Source: Peribacillus kribbensis DSM 17871 (GTDB lineage Bacteria > Bacillota > Bacilli > Bacillales > DSM-1321). From it: a stretch of DNA of 64,000 nucleotides. The stretch's first letter is position 1. Every line of letters starts with the position of its first letter. A model generated the notes under the pieces. It was not told the DNA's origin and made no database searches. It saw only the letters and a list, made by a program, of their open reading frames with translations. Shown here piece by piece: positions 54,577 through 63,914 of the stretch. Made by a program: the position numbers and the translations under genes. The stretch lies in NCBI RefSeq assembly GCF_000430765.1, contig NZ_KE387237.1, positions 46,209 to 110,208 of the forward strand, in the 5' to 3' direction.

Positions 54577-55722
54577 ATGATATATTTCGATAATAGCGCA
54601 ACAACCCAGCCTTATCCTGAAGTTCTGGATTCGTTCATGAAGGTTTCCCAAAGGTATTTTGGAAATCCTTCCTCCCTTCACTCCTTGGGAGCAGAAGCTG
54701 AGAAATTACTATCTCAATCCAGGAAACAGGCGGCAGACTTATTAGGAGTAAGGGAAAACGAGGTGTTCTTTACTTCCGGGGGAACAGAAGGGAATAATCT
54801 AGCCATCAAAGGTGCTGCTGTCAAGCATTCTAAGAGGGGAAGGCATATTATATCAACGGCAGTCGAGCATCCTTCTGTTAAGGAGGCACTCGAACAGATA
54901 AGAGAAGAACTGGACTTTGAAATAACTTACCTCGGAGTGGATGAAGAAGGGCGCATTTCCCTTGAGGAGCTGGTTCAGGCACTCCGCCCCGATACGATTT
55001 TGGTTTCCATCATGCATGTGAATAATGAAACTGGCACTATCCAGCCCATTGAGGAAGCAGGCGCGATTCTATCAAAGTATCCGAAGGTTTTATTCCATGT
55101 GGACCATGTGCAGGGGGCCGGAAAGGTGCGTCTCGATATCCAGAGATGCAAGATTGATTTACTGACCTTGTCATCCCACAAGGTACATGGATTGAAAGGG
55201 AACGGGATTTTGTATATCAGAAATGGGGTCCAGATTTCTCCGTTGTTTGCAGGCGGAAGCCAGGAATCCAGGTTTCGTTCTGGAACAGAGAACGTGGCCG
55301 GCATTGTTGCCATGGCGAGGGCCCTCAGGATCACGATGACAGATATGGACATAAAAACCGAAGAAATAGACAGGATACGGAAAAGAATACGAGATGGAAT
55401 AAGCAGTATGGATTCTGTATCGATGAATACACCATCTGATGGATCCGCCCCTCATATTCTTAACTTTTCAGTGCCCGGGATCAATACGGAAGTGGTGGTC
55501 CGTGCTCTTCAAGAGAGGGAGATCTTTGTTTCTACCACAAGTGCCTGCTCGTCAAAAAAGAAAGCTTCAAGCTCTACTGTGCTGGCGATGTTCAAGGACT
55601 CCAGGCGTGCGGACAGCACCTTAAGGATCAGTCTTTCGAGCCAGAATACAATGGAGGAAGCGGAACACTTCATTTCTGCAGCAGAGGACATTCTAACAAA
55701 TTTAAGAGAAGTAATGAGGTAA
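54577..55722 (+). CDS. nifZ: Cysteine desulfurase NifZ
   Basis: A 381-residue PLP enzyme of the NifS/IscS class. It begins MIYFDNSATTQP; PLP lysine K202 is in LTLSSHKVHGLKG, and the catalytic cysteine C324 in STTSACSSKKK. It takes sulfur from cysteine and passes it as persulfide to ThiI, whose gene starts 5 bases after its stop. ATG 54577 follows AGGTGA; the in-frame TTG 54559 is weaker. A TATAAT at 54548-54553 is close upstream. Confidence 0.92.
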   Translation: MIYFDNSATTQPYPEVLDSFMKVSQRYFGNPSSLHSLGAEAEKLLSQSRKQAADLLGVRENEVFFTSGGTEGNNLAIKGAAVKHSKRGRHIISTAVEHPSVKEALEQIREELDFEITYLGVDEEGRISLEELVQALRPDTILVSIMHVNNETGTIQPIEEAGAILSKYPKVLFHVDHVQGAGKVRLDIQRCKIDLLTLSSHKVHGLKGNGILYIRNGVQISPLFAGGSQESRFRSGTENVAGIVAMARALRITMTDMDIKTEEIDRIRKRIRDGISSMDSVSMNTPSDGSAPHILNFSVPGINTEVVVRALQEREIFVSTTSACSSKKKASSSTVLAMFKDSRRADSTLRISLSSQNTMEEAEHFISAAEDILTNLREVMR

Positions 55723-55727
55723 TCAAC

Positions 55728-56936
55728 ATGCAATATGATCATATATTAATCCGTTATGGAGAAATTTCTACTAAAGGCAAGAACAGAAGGGGCTTCATTG
55801 ACCGCCTGAAGGCGAATATCAGACGAACATTGAAATCATACAGTGCGATCAGGGTTGAAGCTGACCGAGACCGCATGTTTGTATTGCTGAATGGCGAAGA
55901 CCATCTCGCGATATCTGAGAAGCTTAAGGGTGTTTTTGGCATTCAGAATTTCAGTCCGGCCATAAAAACAGAACCCGGCATCGAAGAGATTAAAAACGCG
56001 GCTCTTTCTTATATGAACGGCCTGACCGCACCGATAAAAACGTTTAAAGTTAATACAAGGCGGGCGGATAAGAGTTTTTCATATTCCACGGATGAAGTGA
56101 ACCACATGGTAGGAGGATATCTCCTGACAAACACCGAGGGGATCACAGTGAATGTGAAAACACCTGATTTAACTGTCAGGGTCGAAATCCGGAAGGAAGC
56201 TGCCTATATATCTGGGGAAGTTATACAGGGGGCAGGCGGCCTCCCAGTCGGCAACGGCGGAAAAGCGGTGCTTATGCTCTCAGGAGGAATTGACAGCCCT
56301 GTTGCAGGATATATGTCAATGAAAAGAGGACTTGAGCTTGAATGCATCCATTTCCACAGCCCGCCATTTACAAGCGAGCGTTCCAAGCAGAAGGTCATTG
56401 ATCTATGCGGCAGGCTCAGTGAGACGGCAGGACCCATTAAACTGCATATTGTTCCTTTTACAGAAATCCAGAAACTGATTCAAAAGCAGATTCCGGAAAA
56501 CTATACCATGACAAGCACAAGGCGCCTTATGCTCCGCGTCGCGGACAGCATCAGGGAAAAGCAGGGGGCCTTAGCTATTGTAACCGGCGAAAGCCTTGGC
56601 CAGGTAGCCAGCCAGACCATTGAAAGCATGCATGCCATCAATGAAGTGACGAGTACACCTGTTCTAAGGCCGCTCATTACCATGGATAAATTAGAAATCA
56701 TGAAAATTGCTGAAGAGATTGATACGCTGGAAATATCAAACAGGCCCTATGAGGATTGCTGCACGGTATTTACCCCGGCGAATCCAAAGACAAAGCCTAA
56801 AAAAGAAAAAGTGAATTTTTACGAAAGCTTTGTTGACTTCGATAAATTAATAGAAGAAGCAGTTGATGGTGTAGAAACATTGGTTATCTCTCCTGAAGCT
56901 GAGACTAAGAGGGATGAAACCCTGGATTTATTTTAA
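55728..56936 (+). CDS. thiI: tRNA 4-thiouridine synthase ThiI
   Basis: The 402-residue enzyme has an N-terminal ferredoxin-like plus THUMP domain (about 1-165) and a PP-loop ATPase with SGGIDSP (185-191), and ends around 400 without the C-terminal rhodanese domain found in E. coli ThiI. It adenylates U8 of tRNA, then adds sulfur from NifZ. Bacillus forms receive sulfur directly from NifZ without a rhodanese. It forms an operon with nifZ (5-base gap). Confidence 0.94.
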   Translation: MQYDHILIRYGEISTKGKNRRGFIDRLKANIRRTLKSYSAIRVEADRDRMFVLLNGEDHLAISEKLKGVFGIQNFSPAIKTEPGIEEIKNAALSYMNGLTAPIKTFKVNTRRADKSFSYSTDEVNHMVGGYLLTNTEGITVNVKTPDLTVRVEIRKEAAYISGEVIQGAGGLPVGNGGKAVLMLSGGIDSPVAGYMSMKRGLELECIHFHSPPFTSERSKQKVIDLCGRLSETAGPIKLHIVPFTEIQKLIQKQIPENYTMTSTRRLMLRVADSIREKQGALAIVTGESLGQVASQTIESMHAINEVTSTPVLRPLITMDKLEIMKIAEEIDTLEISNRPYEDCCTVFTPANPKTKPKKEKVNFYESFVDFDKLIEEAVDGVETLVISPEAETKRDETLDLF

Positions 56937-56947
56937 TTCACATAAAG

Positions 56948-56980
56948 AAAAAGACGTATGTCCATTCATACGTCTTTTCT
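56948..56980 (+). terminator. Terminator of nifZ-thiI
   Basis: AAAAGACGTATG / CATACGTCTTTT perfect stem, six-base loop. Confidence 0.9.
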
Positions 56981-57014
56981 TATATCAGACAAAATGTAAG
57001 CCGTTACAAAATAA

Positions 57015-57044
57015 TTATCTAATAATTCTAATATTTTGTATACT
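57015..57044 (+). promoter_or_regulatory. Candidate promoter of ytcI
   Basis: TTATCT (57015-57020), 18 bases, TATACT (57039-57044). Confidence 0.35.
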
Positions 57045-57078
57045 AAAAGAGAGAAAGCATTTAAAGGAGGAGCATGGT

Positions 57079-58662
57079 GTGGAGAGAGAAGAACTAATAG
57101 CCCCGAAGGAATACAATCTAGTTAGTGAGTTTGAAAGATTTGCGGGCAATCCTGATAGAACAGCCCTGATTCTTGAAAAAGAATCAGGAGAAACAGCAGC
57201 CATTACATATTCCCAATTAGTAAAGAACGCTAGCAGAATCAGCAATGTCCTTGTGGAAAAGGGTCTGAAGCAGGGCGATACAGCCCTGATTATGATTCCA
57301 AGATCGATTGAAGCTTATCAGGTATATATTGCGGCTCTTAAGGCGGGCATCGCTGTTATACCAAGCTCTGAAATGCTGAAGGCGAAAGACCTTGAATACC
57401 GGATACAGCATGGAGATGTAAAAGCAGTCATCAGCTGCTATCCGTATACTGAACAATTCCAGGATGTGAAGAATACAGAGAATGTACTGCTTTTCTCTGT
57501 TGGAGAAGAGTCTGAAGGCTGGCTGTATCTGGACAGGATGATGGAGACAGCATCTGAGGAGTTTGAAACAGCCAGAACATCCAGAGAGGATATGGCGTTT
57601 TTGTCCTATACATCAGGTACGACCGGAAATCCAAAAGGAGTGGTCCATACCCATGGATGGGCATTTGCGCATTTAAAAACAGCTGCTCCTTCCTGGCTTT
57701 GCATCAAGGAAGGAGATATGGTCTGGGCAACAGCAGGGCCTGGCTGGCAGAAGTGGATCTGGAGTCCTTTTCTTTCTGTATTGGGGTCAGGTGCAGCGGG
57801 TCTTGTTTATCAAGGAAAGTTCAATCCAGAAAAATATCTTTCCCTTTTAGACAAGCATAAAGTAAATGTCTTATGCTGCACTCCTACAGAATATAGATTT
57901 ATGGCAAAGACGGAAAGTCTGAAAACCTATTCTTTGTCATCCCTTCACAGTGCCGTTTCGGCAGGAGAGCCTTTAAACCGGGAAGTAATTGAATCCTTTC
58001 AGAAGTATTTCAACCTCACGGTCAGGGACGGCTACGGACAGACAGAAAATACACTGCTCGTCGGTGTAACCAAGGATATGGAAGTCCGTCCGGGTTCCAT
58101 GGGAAAACCTATGCCGGGGAATTCTGTAGAAATCATTGATGATCAAGGCAGACCATGTGAGCCCGGGGCAGTCGGGGATATTGCGGTCCATATTGATACC
58201 CCTGCGCTTTTTAAAAATTATTATAAGGATCCTGAACGGACTGCCATGCAATTCCGGGGCGATTATTATGTGACGGGGGACAAAGCGCTGAAGGATGAAG
58301 ATGGTTACTTCTGGTTTGAAGGACGCGGTGATGATATTATTATTTCATCAGGTTATACGATCGGTCCTTTTGAAGTAGAGGATGCCCTTGTGAAGCACCA
58401 GAAAGTAAGGGAATGTGCAGTAGTGGCAAGTCCTGATGAAATAAGGGGGCATATTGTAAAGGCTTTCGTTGTGCTGAAGGATGAAAGAGACAGAAATGAC
58501 TCAGGACTGATCCGTGATCTTCAGGAGCATGTCAAACAATTAACCGCTCCTTATAAGTATCCTAGGAAAATAGAATTTATTGAAGAACTTCCGAAAACAA
58601 CCTCCGGAAAAATAAGGAGGATTGAACTTCGGCAAAAGGAAAGCGGGGCAGGAAAAAGATAA
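57079..58662 (+). CDS. ytcI: AMP-forming acyl-CoA synthetase YtcI
   Basis: A 527-residue relative of acetyl-/medium-chain acyl-CoA synthetases. Motifs: LSYTSGTTGNPKGVVHTHG (A3), DGYGQTE (A5), YVTGDKA and FEGRGDDIIISSGYTIGPFEVE (hinge), and the lysine in PKTTSGKIRRIEL at the end. The acyl substrate is not clear; GYGQTEN with ANLVG-like ENTLLVGVT fits medium-chain or branched acids rather than acetate. GTG 57079 has AAAGGAGGAG 6 bases upstream; an open frame back to 56914 overlaps thiI. Order thiI-ytcI-ytcJ resembles B. subtilis. Confidence 0.87.
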   Translation: MEREELIAPKEYNLVSEFERFAGNPDRTALILEKESGETAAITYSQLVKNASRISNVLVEKGLKQGDTALIMIPRSIEAYQVYIAALKAGIAVIPSSEMLKAKDLEYRIQHGDVKAVISCYPYTEQFQDVKNTENVLLFSVGEESEGWLYLDRMMETASEEFETARTSREDMAFLSYTSGTTGNPKGVVHTHGWAFAHLKTAAPSWLCIKEGDMVWATAGPGWQKWIWSPFLSVLGSGAAGLVYQGKFNPEKYLSLLDKHKVNVLCCTPTEYRFMAKTESLKTYSLSSLHSAVSAGEPLNREVIESFQKYFNLTVRDGYGQTENTLLVGVTKDMEVRPGSMGKPMPGNSVEIIDDQGRPCEPGAVGDIAVHIDTPALFKNYYKDPERTAMQFRGDYYVTGDKALKDEDGYFWFEGRGDDIIISSGYTIGPFEVEDALVKHQKVRECAVVASPDEIRGHIVKAFVVLKDERDRNDSGLIRDLQEHVKQLTAPYKYPRKIEFIEELPKTTSGKIRRIELRQKESGAGKR

Positions 58663-58677
58663 CTTCCTCCGGCTGGC

Positions 58678-58706
58678 TTGAAGCTCGTCATTTGGCGGGC
58701 TTTCTA
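58678..58706 (+). terminator. Weak hairpin between ytcI and ytcJ
   Basis: AAGCTCGTC / GGCGGGCTT with two G-T pairs, then TTCTATT. It might lower, not stop, readthrough. Confidence 0.4.
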
Positions 58707-58732
58707 TTATGAATTTTTTAGAAGGTGAAGAG

Positions 58733-60325
58733 ATGGGAACATTATGGTTTGGCGGCAGCATTTATACCATGGAGAAGGAAAATGCGACGGTGGAGGCTGT
58801 GTTTACCGAAGACGGCCGGATTATTGATACAGGAAGTCTCCGTTTGTTAAGCACTGCCTATGAAAATAGAATTCAAGAAAAAATCGATCTGCACGGAAAA
58901 ACGATGCTGCCGGGTTTGGTCGACAGTCATATGCATTTAATCGGACACGGGGAAAAGCTGATGAGGCTTAATTTGGCTGGAATGAAATCAAGAGAAGCCG
59001 TCCTTGAGGCACTTCGTGTCCAGACGGACCAATTTTCCGCCGGGGAATGGATAATAGCGGAAGGCTGGAATGAAAATGAATGGGTCGATTCCGAGCTTAT
59101 TCTGGCAGATGAACTCGATGAGATTTCTTCAGAGCATCCGATATTGATCAAGCGTGTATGCCGGCATGCTGCGGTAATCAACTCAAAAGCCATGGAGATG
59201 CTTGGGTTAGATGAACATATGGTGGTGCCCGCAGGAGGGGTGGCAGGAAGGTCGAAGAACGGCGGACTGAATGGTCTTTTTAAGGATGCCGCGATGGATG
59301 CTGTCCTGAAGGCTCTTCCTCCGGTTACGAATGAGTATCTGAATAAGGCTCTTACCCTTGCAGTAAAAGACTGCCACCGTCTTGGCCTTGTCGGGGTCCA
59401 TACGGAGGATTTAAATTATTATTCAGGCTTTCATCCGACCTATAAGGCTTTTTTGGATGTGATGGAGGAAAAAGGGCTTACGCTGAAGTGCCACCTTCTT
59501 GTCCATCATGGGGTAGTGGATGAGATGTATGCTGGCGGTCATCGATTTAAGTCCCGGAACGGGAGCATAGAATTTGGCCCAATGAAAATATTTGCCGACG
59601 GATCATTAGGCGGAAGAACAGCCCTTCTTGGCCAGCCGTATGCGGATGATCCAGAAACCAATGGTGTTGCCATACACCCGCTTACAGAATTGAAAAGCTT
59701 GGTGGCAAAAGCCCGGAGCCTAAGGATGCCGGTTGCCGTCCATGCCATTGGGGATTTGGCTTTTGAGTATCTTCTGGATGCCATTGAAGAACATCCTCCA
59801 AAAGAGGGACAGAGAGATAGGCTCATTCATGCCCAGATCCTGCGCCGTGATCTCATTGATCGGGCAAAAAGGCTGCCGGTGGTCCTGGACATTCAGCCAG
59901 TATTCGTCACTTCAGATTTTCCATGGGTAATGGACAGGGTAGGAAGGGAGAATATGACATATAATTATGCCTGGAAGACCCTGCTGGACGAAGGTCTGAA
60001 ATGTGCTGGAGGCTCCGATGCGCCGATCGAAGAACTTAATCCGCTCCTTGGTATATATGCTGCTGCCGTACGGAAAAAGCTGGATGAAGATGGTACGGTT
60101 TACGGAGAAAGTGAACGGCTGTCGGTGTATGAAGCCATAAGCCTATTTACGAAAGGAAGCGCCTATGCAGCGATCAATGAAGGAGAAACAGGAACGATTG
60201 CTCCAGGAAAATGCGCGGATTTTACGGTCCTAGATCAAGATCCTTTCCGGGTGAATCACGAGGCATTGCTCCATACCAAAGCGGTCATGACCGTAATTAA
60301 TGGCGAAACTGTTTTCGAAATATAA
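58733..60325 (+). CDS. ytcJ: Amidohydrolase YtcJ (NfdA/YtcJ-like)
   Basis: A 530-residue metal-dependent hydrolase of the amidohydrolase_3 family. The N-terminal metal HxH is in GLVDSHMHLIGHG (about 59-71), a further metal-site histidine in VAVHAIGDLAFEYLLDAI, and GGSDAPIEELNPLLGIYAA near 425-443 carries the catalytic aspartate. It has LPG-type sandwich domain ends (KADFTVLD-like ADFTVLDQDPF). Substrate unknown. ATG 58733 follows AAGGTGA; the ATG 58709 lies before it. Probably cotranscribed with ytcI. Confidence 0.86.
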   Translation: MGTLWFGGSIYTMEKENATVEAVFTEDGRIIDTGSLRLLSTAYENRIQEKIDLHGKTMLPGLVDSHMHLIGHGEKLMRLNLAGMKSREAVLEALRVQTDQFSAGEWIIAEGWNENEWVDSELILADELDEISSEHPILIKRVCRHAAVINSKAMEMLGLDEHMVVPAGGVAGRSKNGGLNGLFKDAAMDAVLKALPPVTNEYLNKALTLAVKDCHRLGLVGVHTEDLNYYSGFHPTYKAFLDVMEEKGLTLKCHLLVHHGVVDEMYAGGHRFKSRNGSIEFGPMKIFADGSLGGRTALLGQPYADDPETNGVAIHPLTELKSLVAKARSLRMPVAVHAIGDLAFEYLLDAIEEHPPKEGQRDRLIHAQILRRDLIDRAKRLPVVLDIQPVFVTSDFPWVMDRVGRENMTYNYAWKTLLDEGLKCAGGSDAPIEELNPLLGIYAAAVRKKLDEDGTVYGESERLSVYEAISLFTKGSAYAAINEGETGTIAPGKCADFTVLDQDPFRVNHEALLHTKAVMTVINGETVFEI

Positions 60326-60419
60326 GATTATCATGCTCTTAAATTATATAGAATTCATTTAGGGATAGGCTTATAATAGATTCATATTTCGAGAATAGAA
60401 GTAAAAGGGGAGCTTTAGG

Positions 60420-61346
60420 GTGAGCAGGTTTAAAGAAAATGAAGGCGTCTTTTATGCAGCTTTATCTTATGTCATTTGGGGAATTGTCCCGATTTATTGG
60501 AAGTGGATTCAGGATGTGCCGGCCGTGGAAATTTTGGCGCACCGGGTTTTTTGGTCGTTTATTTTTATGGTGATCCTTCTCTTATGCACAAGGAAATGGC
60601 GGGCGTTCACTTCCTACTTTAGGGAAATAGTGAAGCAGCCGCGCCGATTGGCCGCACTGCTGGCTGCCTCCGTGCTTGTCAGTGCAAACTGGGGGATTTT
60701 TATCTGGGCTGTAAACTCCGGAAGGATATTGGAAACCAGCCTGGGCTATTACATCAATCCACTCGTAAGTGTGCTGCTTGGAGTGGCGGTTTTAAAGGAA
60801 AAGCTGACCCTTGTCCAGATCATCTCCTTTGTTCTTGCTGTTGCAGGCGTACTGATCCTGACCATTCATTATGGAAACATCCCCTGGGTTTCGCTTCTGC
60901 TTGCCGTCACATTCGGCCTGTATGGTCTGGCAAAGAAAATGATCAGCGCAGATTCCGCGGTGGGTCTTACTTTGGAGACGTTCATGGTCACGCCGCTTGC
61001 ACTGGGATATATGGTTTATATAGGGGCAGAGTCGAAAGCCATGTTTTTCACCACTCCAGCTCACAGCCTGCTTTTAGCGGGAGGCGGAGTAATTACTGCA
61101 CTGCCTCTCCTTTATTTTGCAAAAGGTGCGCAGAAGGTTCCGTTATCCATGCTTGGGTTTCTGCAGTATATTGCACCTACCTTAACATTAATTCTCGGAG
61201 TCTTTGTCTATCATGAGACATTCACTAAAACTCACCTCGTTGCGTTCATCTTCATCTGGAGCGCCCTGACTCTTTATACATTATCAAAAGCCAAATGGAA
61301 AAAGCCTTCTGTGAAAGGAAAAGGCAAAAAGGAATTGAGTGCATAA
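60420..61346 (+). CDS. rarD: RarD family EamA transporter
   Basis: A 308-residue membrane protein with ten predicted helices in two five-helix EamA halves, starting with KENEGVFYAALSYVIWGIVPIYWKW, the RarD signature; NWGIFIWAVNSGRILETSLGYYINPL near 88-113 is also typical. The substrate is unknown; the name comes from chloramphenicol sensitivity in E. coli. GTG 60420 follows AAAGGGGAG. A TATAAT lies at 60372-60377 without a clear -35. Confidence 0.88.
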   Translation: MSRFKENEGVFYAALSYVIWGIVPIYWKWIQDVPAVEILAHRVFWSFIFMVILLLCTRKWRAFTSYFREIVKQPRRLAALLAASVLVSANWGIFIWAVNSGRILETSLGYYINPLVSVLLGVAVLKEKLTLVQIISFVLAVAGVLILTIHYGNIPWVSLLLAVTFGLYGLAKKMISADSAVGLTLETFMVTPLALGYMVYIGAESKAMFFTTPAHSLLLAGGGVITALPLLYFAKGAQKVPLSMLGFLQYIAPTLTLILGVFVYHETFTKTHLVAFIFIWSALTLYTLSKAKWKKPSVKGKGKKELSA

Positions 61347-61357
61347 TCGTCTGCATT

Positions 61358-61416
61358 AAAAGGAGCCAGTCCCCTTTCCCGCTTTTTTACTCGGCAGGAA
61401 GGAGCGGCTCCATTTT
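61358..61416. terminator. Terminator region between rarD and ppnKB
   Basis: AAAAGGAGCC / GGCTCCATTTT with a long loop that contains GCTTTTTTAC; imperfect but placed between convergent genes. Confidence 0.55.
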
Positions 61417-61430
61417 AATTTAAGGCTATG

Positions 61431-62231
61431 TTATAAAAACGTCCTTTTAACCTTTTCCCAAAAGGAATTATCTTTTAGCTTTAGCGTTTTGATCTGTTTT
61501 CCGCTCAAAGTCACCTCAATTTCTTCGATATGCTTCATGCTCAAAGCCTCGTTATCCATTCCAATGATGGGATAATTATTAAGCTCTTGATTCATTCTAA
61601 GAGACAGGGTCCTATTGCTTCCCAAAATAAAGGAAGAGCCAAGAGTGCGGTAGGTGTTGTTATTCAGTGAAGCCATTTCGCTGACCTGCATGCAGGGAAG
61701 AAGCGGGTCAACGATGGCTCCATTCACAGACTTATTATAGGCAGTGCTGCCCGTAGGTGTGGCGATGACCATTCCGTCTCCTCTAAAGGTCTCAAAGTGG
61801 AGTTCATCAATAAATACATCCATGACAAAGGTTTTAATGATGGAAGAACGGACACTGCACTCATTCAGGCAAAAGAAGGAGCTTTCTTCGTTCAGCTTCA
61901 CTTCAAGGGTAGGATAGCGTCTTACTTCAAGATTTTCATTCGTCATGGCATCGATCATTTTGGAGGTATCATTGATGTAAAAGTCACAGTACATATTCAA
62001 ATTTCCGGAAGTAGACACTCCTGCATATAGGCAATCTTCACGGAAGTCCGTTTTTCGCAAAGCCTGGAGAAATGCACCATCTCCACCCAGGCTCACAATG
62101 ATATTTGCGTCCTGATGATCCTTCACCTGATGAAATCCATATCTTTCAGCTAACTCGAAAAGGGGCTGGGCTTTTGTCAGTAAATCGGATGAATGATTAT
62201 GATGAAAATATACATTGCGCCGTTCCTGCAA
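61431..62231 (-). CDS. ppnKB: NAD kinase
   Basis: A 266-residue ATP-NAD kinase of the second Bacillus type (YtdI/NadK2). Motifs: IVSLGGDGAFLQAL (GGDG, about 44-57), FCLNECSVRSS (NE), DGMVIATPTGSTAYN, and the terminal DNSFWEKVKRTFL. It makes NADP from NAD in the cytosol. I start it at TTG 62231 because GGAGGTG lies 8 bases upstream on the minus strand; the longer ATG (62267) lies before that site and lacks one. The result has the length of B. subtilis YtdI. Confidence 0.92.
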   Translation of the reverse strand: MQERRNVYFHHNHSSDLLTKAQPLFELAERYGFHQVKDHQDANIIVSLGGDGAFLQALRKTDFREDCLYAGVSTSGNLNMYCDFYINDTSKMIDAMTNENLEVRRYPTLEVKLNEESSFFCLNECSVRSSIIKTFVMDVFIDELHFETFRGDGMVIATPTGSTAYNKSVNGAIVDPLLPCMQVSEMASLNNNTYRTLGSSFILGSNRTLSLRMNQELNNYPIIGMDNEALSMKHIEEIEVTLSGKQIKTLKLKDNSFWEKVKRTFL

Positions 62232-62374
62232 GTGTATGGCACCTCCGGTAATAACTAGTATTTCCATATTCTTTCTGAAAATTAAATGTTTTGTTACAAT
62301 ATTGCTAGTTTATAGTTTAGCATGGATAGAAGTTGTTTGAAAATTGTGCTGATTTTAGGAGGCTCTTAAGAAAA

Positions 62375-63382
62375 ATGAATGGGAAAAGATGGGTGGCCTT
62401 GGGCATTGCTGTGGCTCTTTTTATCATGTCGATTGTATTCAACCTGGCATTGTCCTACGCTGCCTCAGACAGAAAATCCTTTATGGAAGGGTTATTTTCG
62501 AATAGTTCTGAAACTCATACAGAAGAAGTCATTGATGAGGGAGACAGTGATCAAAAAATTGTGATCCTGAATGTGGATGGAGTGATTCAGGATAGTGGTG
62601 AATCCGCATCCCTTCTTGGCGGTTCAACTTATAATCACAAAGCATTTATGGATCAGCTGAAGGAAGTCAAGGATGATGACACAGTCAAAGGAGTGATCAT
62701 CAGGGTCAATTCTCCCGGTGGAGGGGTAGCGGAAAGTGCGGAAATTCATGATGCCCTCCTGGATATAAAAAAAGAAGGAAAAAAACCGGTCTATATTTCC
62801 ATGGGAGCGATGGCTGCATCCGGAGGATATTATATCTCAACCGCCGCGGATAAAATATTTGCTGCACCGGAAACCCTGACAGGCTCGCTGGGCGTTATTA
62901 TGGAAGGCTACAATTACGAAAAGCTGGCAGAAAAATACGGAGTGGAGTTCGTTACAATCAAAAGCGGAGAGCATAAAGACATCATGAGTCCTACAAGGCA
63001 GATGACAAAAGAGGAAAAAAATATCATGCAGAGCATGGTCAATAACTCCTTTGAACAATTTGTGAAGGTCATTTCTGAGGGGCGCAGCATGCCAGAGGAA
63101 CAAGTCAAAAAGATTGCCGATGGCCGGGTTTACGACGGCAAGCAGGCCAAACAGCTTCATTTAATTGACGAATACGGATATTTGACTGACACATGGAAAA
63201 GCATGAGGAAGGATCTTAAGCTAAAGGATGCGGAGGTTGTGCAATACAGCCCTGATGAAGGATTTGGTTCCCTCCTGGGGGTGAGTGCGAAAAAAATCAC
63301 AGGACAGAACGATATGCTCGGCCTGATGAAAATGATATCGACTCCAAATTCACCTCGTCTAATGTATTTATATGCTGAGTGA
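62375..63382 (+). CDS. sppA: Signal peptide peptidase SppA
   Basis: A 335-residue membrane protease with one N-terminal anchor (about 6-28) and an S49 domain. The serine/lysine pair is S149 in GAMAASGGYYIS and K201 in SGEHKDIMSP; their separation (52) is the same as S147/K199 of B. subtilis SppA. It digests left-over signal peptides and membrane fragments and affects antibiotic-peptide tolerance. AGGAGG lies 12 bases before ATG 62375, rather far; another start is possible. yteJ starts 13 bases after its stop. Confidence 0.93.
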   Translation: MNGKRWVALGIAVALFIMSIVFNLALSYAASDRKSFMEGLFSNSSETHTEEVIDEGDSDQKIVILNVDGVIQDSGESASLLGGSTYNHKAFMDQLKEVKDDDTVKGVIIRVNSPGGGVAESAEIHDALLDIKKEGKKPVYISMGAMAASGGYYISTAADKIFAAPETLTGSLGVIMEGYNYEKLAEKYGVEFVTIKSGEHKDIMSPTRQMTKEEKNIMQSMVNNSFEQFVKVISEGRSMPEEQVKKIADGRVYDGKQAKQLHLIDEYGYLTDTWKSMRKDLKLKDAEVVQYSPDEGFGSLLGVSAKKITGQNDMLGLMKMISTPNSPRLMYLYAE

Positions 63383-63395
63383 AGGAGGTAATGAA

Positions 63396-63914
63396 ATGGA
63401 AACGCCAATCACAGAGCAGGAAAGCACAGAGAGAGCACAATCCACAGAATGGGACAGCACCACTGTGTTTGCGGGATTCTGGCTGAGGTTCTGGGCTTAT
63501 CTCCTGGATCTTGCTGTCATTTGGAGCATCAGCAGAATCATTGTCAAACCTGCCGTACTCTTATTCGGATTATCTCATAAAGAAATACTTGGATTCACCG
63601 CATCCGAAGCGGGATGGGCCCTTGTATTCTATCTATACTTCCTATTAATGACCAAGTTTCTTAGGCAGACTTTAGGAAAGATGGTATTCGGATTAAAAGT
63701 GATCAGCCTGAAGGGAGACGGTCTCACCTGGCCGGCAATTCTCTTCAGGGAAGTCATCGGGCGTTTTATTTCTAAATTTATATTGATCGGATACATCGTC
63801 ACGGCATTTCACCCTAAAAAACAAGGAATCCACGACCTATTCGCAGATACAAGTGTGATCCAAGAAGAGCGCAGGACGGTGCCTTCCAGCATAAACCGAA
63901 TGAGAACACCATGA
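63396..63914 (+). CDS. yteJ: RDD family membrane protein YteJ
   Basis: 172 residues. After a hydrophilic start, the RDD signature appears (FAGFWLRFWAYLLDLAVIW, about 24-42), followed by four predicted helices and LGKMVFGLKVISLKGDGLTWPAILFREVIGR, the second conserved element. RDD proteins have been linked to ion or osmolyte transport; here function is unknown. B. subtilis YteJ affects SppA activity, and it is encoded right behind sppA here too. ATG 63396 is chosen because AAGGAGG is 7 bases before it. Confidence 0.9.
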   Translation: METPITEQESTERAQSTEWDSTTVFAGFWLRFWAYLLDLAVIWSISRIIVKPAVLLFGLSHKEILGFTASEAGWALVFYLYFLLMTKFLRQTLGKMVFGLKVISLKGDGLTWPAILFREVIGRFISKFILIGYIVTAFHPKKQGIHDLFADTSVIQEERRTVPSSINRMRTP

